DNA of 64,000 bases from Struthidea cinerea. Its lineage: Eukaryota; Chordata; Aves; Passeriformes; Corcoracidae. The stretch covers positions 60,059 to 124,058 of the forward strand of contig VZTI01001180.1 of the NCBI GenBank assembly GCA_013397865.1, read 5' to 3'. The notes beneath the pieces were generated by a model. That model did no database searches and was not told the DNA's origin. It was given only the letters and a program-made list of their open reading frames with translations. This document shows positions 56,565 through 64,000 of the stretch, piece by piece. The translations under genes and the position numbers were made by a program. Every line of letters begins with the position of its first letter. Within the stretch, counting starts at the first letter, position 1.

Positions 56565-56618
56565 GGATCCCCTCTATTAGGATCCCCTCTATTGGGATCC
56601 CCTCTATTGGGATCATCT
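56565..56618 (+). repeat. 15-base tandem repeat, about 3.5 units
   Basis: Unit GGATCCCCTCTATTG (first copy ends in A) at 56565, 56580 and 56595, with a decayed partial unit from 56610. Confidence 0.9.
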
Positions 56619-56830
56619 CTCCCAGCTCTGACCAGACCGGGTGAGATGAGATCCAGAGCAGCTGGTGTGGGCTTGTTACGGCCCTCATGGTCCCACGTGA
56701 CGTGGACTAACGTGGATTTTCACCAGGAGTTTATTACTACTCCCGTGTCCCAAAAAATGCGTCTGGATACTCGTTTGCACCCGGAGGGCTCAGGAAAGAG
56801 GAGCAGGTCACCAGCTCTGTCGCCAAGATG

Positions 56831-56863
56831 TCCGTCCATCCATCTATCCGTCCATCCATCATC
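56831..56863 (+). repeat. CCAT/CCGT microsatellite
   Basis: Imperfect tetranucleotide run of about eight units, CCAT with CCGT and CTAT variants. Confidence 0.85.
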
Positions 56864-59509
56864 TCCCCTAGGCCAGAGCGGGGTGAATGGACGTGCAGGA
56901 TCACGTGGAAGGCTGGAGCCACAGGGATAAAGGCTTGCACAACGGAGCTTCCAGCCTTAGGGGGGGGTCTCCTGTCTAAGCAGAAAAATAATGACATGTT
57001 TTTAAATCCTTCCTTTGCAAGGTTCTTCAAGGAGAGTCTTGTGTCTCCTCCATCTTCCACGCAGGAACAATATAAAAAAAAAAAAGTAAGACTAAAACTG
57101 GAGAAAACTGGTATTTTGAGGGCTTTTTTTTCTATGCCTAACCCACTGCTTCTGTTTTTCCCCCACATTTTCCTTTTTTTTTGTTGTTGTTGTTTTGTTG
57201 GGCTTTTTTTTTTACACAGACAGAGGAAAAGCAAGTGACTCCCTGCACTGAGGATACTTCCAGCTCCCCTTTCCCTGGCCATCCCCCCTCTCCAGGCTGC
57301 TCCAGAGCCCAGGTTATCCCTCAGCTCCCCCCTCCCTCTGCCCGGGGGGGGTTTCCCGGTACCATCCTCCTGCAGCTCTGTGCACTTGTGCCCTCCTCCT
57401 CTTGCCGCAGCCTGATTGATGGGGTTTATCTTCCCCTTTTACACCGCACCTGATTGCCTCGACCTCTGCTCCCTGCATAGCTCGGATTCCTCGGGGAGGG
57501 GTGTGGGCCACCGGGAAGGGCTTTCTCCTTCCCTGGGTCACTCCAGATGCCACCAGGGGGTCCCTTCAGCCACGTCCACCCTCTGCCCAGGTGGCTGGAA
57601 TGAAGGGAGGGGATCTCCCCGTCCTTGAGCTCGTGGCAGAGAAAGCCACAACGGGGTCTTCCCCTGCCCTGGGGATGTGCTGCTCCCCCCAGCCCACCCC
57701 AAAATCTCATCTGTCTCCCTTCCTGGAGCTGGGGAGATGTGCTGGACTTCCCCTGGGATGGGGTGTGGAGGGGTCAGGGAGAGGTCAGTGACACCGGGAC
57801 AGGGATCTTGATTTTCCAGTTCTTCCCTTTCCCTTCCCAGCCCCCGTGCAGGATCTCTCAGGTACACAGGGATTACACCTGGTAGAGCCAGGGCTACTCA
57901 GACAGTGAGGGCTGGAGAATATCCCAAATTCCTGAGGGTGCTCCTGCTTGTCCGTGCTGGCAGCTTTCCCCTGGCCAGGATCCATCTGCCACCCTGCCCA
58001 AGGGGTCAGGATGAACGAGCCCCACTCTGCCACGTTCCTTTCAGCCTCAAATCACCCCCGTGTTAGAAAAAGAACCATTTTGGGGGTGGAGCAGCTCCAG
58101 CTCCCTTGGGGGATGCTCTTCTTCCCTGGGGATTCGGGCAGCAGCCGGGAATGTCCCTCCCTGGCGTCTCCCTGTCCGGCTCTGTGAGCTGAGGCACGGC
58201 CTGGGGATGGATCAGCCAGCACTCAGGCTGAGGCTGGGACACAGATTAATTAATTAATCATCGCCCTCCATCCCTGATTGCCCTTCCCTCCAACGAGCCT
58301 GAGGGTGAGCAATACTGGGGAAGCTCATCCCTCTGTGGTCTGCGGGAACTGCGCTTCCCCGGGAGTTAAAGTCTCCCAGAAGAGAGCGAAATGGAGTTTA
58401 ATTTATTTAATCTGCAAACAGTGGCAAGAACACCCCACTGCAACCAGGGACATGACATGAGGGCGCAGGGATCCGAGGCTTTTTCCATCTGGGAAATGCA
58501 CCTCGGCTTTGTCACCGCACCAGGACAAAGATTTAGGGCCAGGTCTGCACTGGATGTCTCCGGTGCCAAGAACGAGAGCGGGCAGTGTTTGGGTTATTTA
58601 GGATGGGTCTCACCAGACCCTCTGGCAGCAGGGGCTTCCCACACTCGCTGGTGTTTGAAGCCTCCATTTCTCCTTGGGAAAGGAGCAGGAGAACGTGTGA
58701 TTTTTCACTCGGCACTTCGGGAATTTCGTGGCTCTCAGGACAGCGATTGGAGTTACTCGTTGTAGACACAGTAGTGTGGGGTGCAGCTCTCCAAGCGGGG
58801 AGCTTCAGGACAGGGACAGGCTGAAACCTCTGGGAGAACGGGGTTTTATCTCCAGCTCTGGTGGGGCCTCGTGGGTGGGAAGCCTCAGCCTGCTGGGGTT
58901 TGGTCTCTGCAGTCACCCTCTGTTTCCTCTGACTGCCCTGCTTTACTTGTTAGGACAACTTTTGAGGCAACTTCTGCTGTTAGAAGGGGCAAGACCACTT
59001 CCAGCAAGCTGTTGCAAAATCCCGAAACAGGAATGAAACTCGGGGAGTTCATTTTTAGTCTGCTTGTGTTTTGTTTTGTTTCTTTAAGTGCTAAATCCTG
59101 GCTTCTTTCCAATCTGCTGCAAAGTTCCCCTTCTGACATCTGAGAGGGAAGGTGGGCATGAAAAGTCACCCCCCCAGGATGTGGAACTCGTGCTGGACCA
59201 CGACATACCACAAAACTTTGGATAAAATTCCCGGGAGCTGGCATCATGTGGAGGAGCTGGCACTTAAGGGAAGGCAAGAGGCAGAGCCCTCATGATTCTC
59301 CCTGCATTAATCCCCCGTGCAGCCGGGCAGGAGAGGATCTTGTCGGGGGCGTTTGGCACAGGAATGTGACGTGGAACACTCGGAATGCTGGAGCCGAGCT
59401 CGGAGGGTTTGGATTTCACCTGGAACAGGAGCCTTTGGAACCATGGCCGGGCTAGGAGGTGCCCCAGCCTGGGTGAGTGGTTTGTGGTGATGATTGACAG
59501 CAACCTGGG

Positions 59510-59930
59510 ATGCCTTGAGAGGCCTCCTAGAAACACAGACTAGACAAAATAAGGGAATAAAGGTGGGTATTTATTTGCAAGGTCTTCAAAGGCCCCCCTG
59601 GGGAGCCAGAGGCTGCTGCCAGGATGGACCCCAAGATGGACCCCGAGTCACGAGTTCTTCACACTTTTATAGGCTTGGTTCATTTACATATCAGGGTTAA
59701 TTCTCCAATTAAAGCTTCAGTTAAGGATGTAATTTCCCCAAGCTTGTCCCCCCTGTTTAGAAGCTTTTGGTTTACACATTTTGGGCCTAGGAGGGTCTGA
59801 GTGTCCTTGGAGAGCAGGCCCAGAGAGGCTTTGTTGTGTCTGCCTGGCCCCAGAGAGCAGAAGTGAACAGGCTACAAGAACCCTCAGAGCTACACACCGG
59901 ACAGTGCAGGATTTGAAAAACACAAAAAGT
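59510..59930 (-). mobile_element. probable solo LTR of a different family (ends uncertain)
   Basis: On minus the order is LTR-like: a CCAA motif, CTATAAAAG (plus-strand CTTTTATAG at 59664-59672), then AATAAA about 95 bases downstream (plus-strand TTTATT at 59570-59575). It shares no visible sequence with the three class II LTRs. I could not find a convincing TG...CA pair with target duplications, so both ends are estimates and a non-LTR origin is possible. Confidence 0.35.
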
Positions 59931-60574
59931 TAGTGAAAACCGGAGGCATCGCCTGCCCTGCCAGACCTCTGGCTGCGAGGATGATCACAGACCTGCAGGG
60001 ACCCTGAGGTGATCGCTCGCTGCCTGACGCACTGCGGGAGCCGAGCCGGCCCCAGGGACCCCCCTCCCCGCCCGTTTTCCTTCGACAGAAAGAAAGAGCC
60101 TTTTCCTCCCTTTTGTTGAGAGCCGGGGGGGTGATCGAGGCGATGTTCTGAGGGCAGCAGAGGTTCTGAAAGAGGTGTGAGGGGATGCCCAGAGAGGGGA
60201 AATCACGCCCGGCTCGCCCCTGCCACATCCTGCCCTGCTGCCTCCTGCCCCCAGCCAGGCCTGCGGGCACCTCAGCAGCTCTGAGGCACCTCTGCCCGTG
60301 CTTCCTCTGGACAGAGCTTTTGTTTTTTGGGGGGAGAGCAGGGACAGGGTATCGTCACTGCTGTTTCAGGTGCGGGATGGGAACGGAGCAGCTCCCGGCT
60401 CCTCCTGGCTGGCCTCCGCTGCTCGGGGAGCTGGGAAGGGTGGAGGATGGAAGGCTGAAAGGCTTCCCACTGATGGGAATGTTTTCCCTGCTCCTGGCAC
60501 GGCCTCCAGCAGCAGGGAGAGGAGCTGAGGGGGTGTAGCCACACCTGCAGTGGGGTGGCACAGGCGTCGGGGGA
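59931..60574. other. single-copy stretch, no gene seen
   Basis: CpG-richer part at about 60010-60150. Open frames up to 126 residues without domains. Confidence 0.4.
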
Positions 60575-61010
60575 AATGATGCTCCAAGGGATGGAGCCCC
60601 TCTGGAGCCAGGCTGGGAGAGCTGGGGGTGCTCACCTGGAGAAGAGAAGGCTCCAGGGAGAGCTCAGAGCCCCTTGCAGGGCCTAAAGGGGCTCCAGGAG
60701 AGCTGGAGAGGGACTGGGGACAAGGGATGGAGGGACAAGACACAGGGAATGGCTTCCCACTGCCAGAGGGCAGGGACGGATGGGATCTTGGGCAGGAATT
60801 GTTCCCCGGGAGGGTGGGGAGGCCCTGGCACAGGGTGCCCAGAGCAGCTGTGGCTGCCCCTGGATCCCTGGCAGTGCCCAAGGCCAGGCTGGACATTGGG
60901 GCTTGGAGCAGCCTGGGATAGTGGAAGGTGTCCCTGCCATGGCAGGGGGTGGCACTGGATGGGCTTTAAGGTCCTTTTCAACCCAAATCTTTCCATGATT
61001 TTGTGATTCT
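60575..61010 (+). repeat. CR1 LINE fragment, longer 3' part, low divergence
   Basis: About 435 bases from 'aatgatgctccaagggatgg' to 'ccatgattttgtgattctga'. Over the ~230 bases starting at the shared 'gatgctccaagggatgg' it differs from the 42.4 kb copy at only about ten positions by eye, indicating a young shared source. Confidence 0.96.
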
Positions 61011-63507
61011 GATATTCTCACCCTGGGAATGGTTGCCATGGGGCTTCCCTGTGTTTTGGCTGATGTGGTGCTTGATGCTGTATCCATGGATTTGCTCAGT
61101 CCTGCCCTCCGGAATTCAAGTTTGTGTTCCTCCCTCCTCCTCCCAGGCTGCACTAAGATCGTGTCTGACGAGCAGCCTGGCTGGGAAATGGGATTGGGAT
61201 TGATTTTGTTGCCTGCAGCCGCTCTTGGTTGGAGATCCTGCCGCTGTTTTGTTTTAGAAGTCGATCTCCCTGTAATTCTTCCACAGAATTGGAAGACAAT
61301 GAGGACTTGCTGCTTTCCCTCTAAGACATTAGGCCTGGCCTGAGCAGTCTGGGCTTAAAACTGAATTTTTCACGCTGTCCTTGTCTCACAGAACTCGCTG
61401 CATCCAGCCCGGCCAGGGCTGGGGGTTCATTCCCTCTTCTCTCTTCCCGTTTCTCTCTCCTGCTGCAGGGAAAAGGACTCTCCCATCCCTCCTGCTTGGG
61501 ATGTCCCCCTGGAGCTGCTGGAAAAGATCTCCCACGCCTTGCTAATCCCCAGGGAGGCGAGAGCACCCTGAAGCAAGGCCCTGTGTCATCAGGGCAGCCC
61601 GAAAATCACCCGGAAAACTGACCTGGAAAGCCTGGAGCAAACCACTGGGAGTTAGATTTTCTGGGAAAGGAGGGGCCAAACCTGCAGGGAATGGGATTTA
61701 AGGGACTCGCTGTCTCCGTTACAGCTTGTGCATGTCCAGAGCTTGTTTGGGAGCAGTTAAGGCAGTGTCTTAAGCAGAGTAATTAGCAGTAATTAAAGGC
61801 ACGTTATCCGTGGATGCGTCGTTGGGGATGGAGTGAGGAATTCAGGGCTAGGCTTCTTGAAAAGACACGGATCAGTCCCTTTTGAGATGGAGAGAGAGAG
61901 GGGAAAAGAAAATATCTGAGCCTTGCAGAAATTCCCCTGCGATATTTCCCCAACCAGACCTGAGGCTGCCGAATTTCCTCTCACCCAAAAAGGGCAACTT
62001 TTTAAGGATTTTCCTTTTCGGAGTCGTGCCACACAGCACAAAGCTCCCAGGCCTTTTCCTGCAGTCGGAGATCCCCTGGTGTTTCAGGTAATAAATCTGT
62101 TTATTGGAGCTTTTCTTCTGCCATGAGACCTCTCACAAGTTCTACATTTATATATCTAGCGCTTTTCTGTGGAAAAAAAACCCAAATAAATCTGTCAGGG
62201 TTTGTGCCAGCACCAGGAGGGTTTTGGAGAGGAGTCACTACTGGAAGTTGGAGCTGGATTTCTGCTGTGCTCCCAAGGACCAGCCTGCAGGGAAAAGCCA
62301 AGCTAGGATCTGCAAAAGAATCCAGGTTTGGGGGGGATTTGGGGGGCAAAAGGAAATTTTGGTTGGGTTTTTTTTTTTTTCCCTATTCAGCAATTGCATC
62401 CACAGTGGATTGATTAAAGCACAAGGGAGGACTAGGGAATTAATCCACCTGGGATAATCAGGAATAACTCTCCTGGGTAGGGCAAAGCCTCAGGAGCAGG
62501 GCTGAGGGGAATGAAAGACAAACTCCTTTTGCCTGCTGCTCTCCCTCTCCTTATTACCCGCACAGAAATCACTCACATTCTTTGCAAGCCGGGTCTTGCC
62601 TTGACTCAGGGAGCTCAGATCATCAGAAATGCAACAGTTTTCCTGCCCGTTTCCTGATAAAAGAAGCTCCAAGCGGGCAGGAGGTTGGGAGCAGGGGGGG
62701 GGAACGGGTTTGGGTATCGCCTGCTGCCGTTTCTGAGGATTTCCTGGGATTCCTGGAAATCCTCAGTGCTGGAAATTTCTGGGTACCCAGTGAGACAACA
62801 GCCCCGGCACGGAGAACACCCCCTGTGCCCCGGCCACATTTCGAGGCAGCTCTCATGACACACCTTTAATAACGCAAAATTCCTCTGAAAATTCCCGGCA
62901 AAGAGGGAACGTGCTCCCTTCCAGCGACTCTGCCTCAGCATTATCCAAGCGCTCAAGGTCACTCCAGCTCCGTGGCACTTTGCCACCAGCATTCCCATGG
63001 AATGGCTCCTTTCCTGATGAATCCTCGGGTGGTTTTTGTGTTTCTTTGAACGGCCAGGGAAGAGCGGCGCTGGCTGCTTTCCAAGCAGCTCCCAGGTTTG
63101 CACAGGGGCCTCTCTCCCCCCACCCCCTGGTTAATGGATCACCAAGACATGACCTGGCTGAGTCTGCCGGGAACAGGGGCTGGATAAACACCCACTCCGC
63201 GGGCAACGTTCCCACTTCAGGGCTTGCTGGGAACGGGGGGTGCCCAGGCAAACAGACCCCTCAGAACACCTCATTCTAACCCCCAAAAAAAACCAGCATC
63301 CCTGCCACCTCCAGCTGAGAGTCTGAGTTTCTTATCCCAGAGCAGAAACGGGACCCGATAATTTAATGGGGACGTGGATCAGTCACAGAGACCTGTGGTT
63401 GCCTCCATGAGCACAGCCATGGCGGGGGAAGCTGCTGGAGTTAAGGGATAACCCAGCACGGGGTGGGAAAAGCTGTGGGCTGGAAAGGCCAGTTGCACCA
63501 GGAGCAA
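61011..63507. other. single-copy stretch, no gene seen
   Basis: About 2.5 kb without repeats except T/G-rich tracts near 62325-62380. Contains the paired TAATTA motif listed next. Frames up to 162 residues without domains. Confidence 0.4.
61780..61795. promoter_or_regulatory. paired TAATTA homeodomain sites, 10-base period
   Basis: TAATTA at 61780-61785 and 61790-61795, inside a direct repeat of AGTAATTA, places two palindromic homeodomain cores on the same helix face. LHX- and paired-like factors recognise TAATTA. Function is inference. Confidence 0.25.
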
Positions 63508-63612
63508 TACAGAACTGTAGAGTTGGAAAAGCCCTTTAAGGTCGCGGAGCCCAAATGCTCCCCCCAGAACTGCCGAGGTCACCACTGAACACCCCCCAAG
63601 TGCCACATCCAC
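63508..63612 (-). repeat. CR1 LINE fragment, second 3'-end subtype
   Basis: Reads 'atacagaactgtagagttgg', 'aaaagccctttaaggtcgcg' and 'gtcaccactgaacaccccc' to 'tgccacatccac'. Confidence 0.85.
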
Positions 63613-63654
63613 ACCCTAAAGCTCCTCTTCACGGGGGGCAGGAGGAGCTGAGGG

Positions 63655-64000
63655 AATATTTGCAATATATCCTTCCCTGTCTGCAATTTTATATCTGTGT
63701 AAAATGACATCTAAATATAATTATACAAATGTTATCATTCTGTAATTGTATGGTAACATTTTACAATTATAAAACGTTATCGTTTTATAATTATCATTTT
63801 AGAAATGGTAAAATACATCATTTATAATTCTGTTTCATAATGATAATTTATACCCGGTTTATATGTGTTTTACATCTATAAACCAGAACATGGATGGGAT
63901 ATAAACACACATATATAAATATATGTAAATTTATTTTTTCATATATTATATATATTATATATACTATAATAATTATAATAATTATAATATATAGTTATAT
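63655..64000. repeat. strongly AT-rich low-complexity end
   Basis: Nearly all A and T, with repeated ATTATAATTAT and TATATAATATA units that are close to self-complementary. It continues past the window edge. The change from GC-rich DNA is abrupt, at about 63655. Confidence 0.9.

Larger units (their letters stand above)
55733..59500. other. long single-copy stretch, no gene seen
   Basis: About 3.8 kb. A CpG-dense patch lies at about 56270-56480, A- and T-runs at 57073-57085, 57174-57182 and 57205-57213, and (ATTA)4 near 58245-58260. Frames up to 181 residues lack domains. Confidence 0.4.

Noticed and set aside
1..64000. tRNA, rRNA, snRNA or known microRNA genes
   Set aside because: I looked for cloverleaf A/B-box pairs and familiar seed-bearing hairpins and saw none. 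A covariance-model search would be needed to exclude diverged copies.

Overview
The window looks like nuclear DNA from a bird, probably a songbird. It is GC-rich, has no operon-like gene packing, and is scattered with truncated copies of the avian CR1 LINE. Most of these end in variants of the CR1 3' tail (CCATTCTATGATTCTATGA and relatives). It also carries three copies of a short retroviral LTR of class II (alpha/beta-like) type. The bird assignment rests mainly on CR1. The songbird assignment is inference.

I could not support any complete protein-coding gene, tRNA, rRNA or CRISPR array. Nearly all long open frames are either translations of CR1 copies (the recurring frames at 26.0-26.9, 31.1-32.0, 42.2-43.0 and 60.4-61.1 kb) or stop-poor frames inside CpG-rich DNA (29.6-30.4 and 48.5-49.8 kb). 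The window is best read as intergenic or deep intronic DNA.

Layout. 1-7.8 kb: single-copy DNA with five CR1 pieces and two clusters of candidate transcription-factor sites (near 2.8 and 7.1-7.3 kb). 7.87-8.25 kb: first solo LTR. 9.2-15.6 kb: CR1 fragments in single-copy DNA. 16.0-17.2 kb: two LTRs in inverted orientation, 378 bases apart, each with its own 6-base target duplication. 18.2-18.4 kb: a T-rich tract broken by a 27-base run of N. 19.3-23.8 kb: the longest repeat-free stretch. 23.8-35.7 kb: CR1 copies, an AT-rich tract, a MEF2-site pair, and CpG-rich blocks near 29.9 and 35.2 kb. 35.7-42.2 kb: mostly single-copy. 42.2-51.5 kb: the longest CR1 copy, a 38-base minisatellite, a CpG-rich block near 48.9 kb, a GAT microsatellite grown from a CR1 tail, and one splice-flanked candidate exon. 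51.5-64 kb: a G-tract, an ATTA-rich candidate enhancer, a probable fourth LTR of another family, more CR1, and a strongly AT-rich end.

About a tenth of the window is CR1 by eye (34 pieces, 19 sense on + and 15 on -). I found no undescribed system. The best-supported results are the three LTR insertions with perfect 6-base duplications and the convergent inverted LTR pair. The regulatory-site and exon calls are hypotheses.
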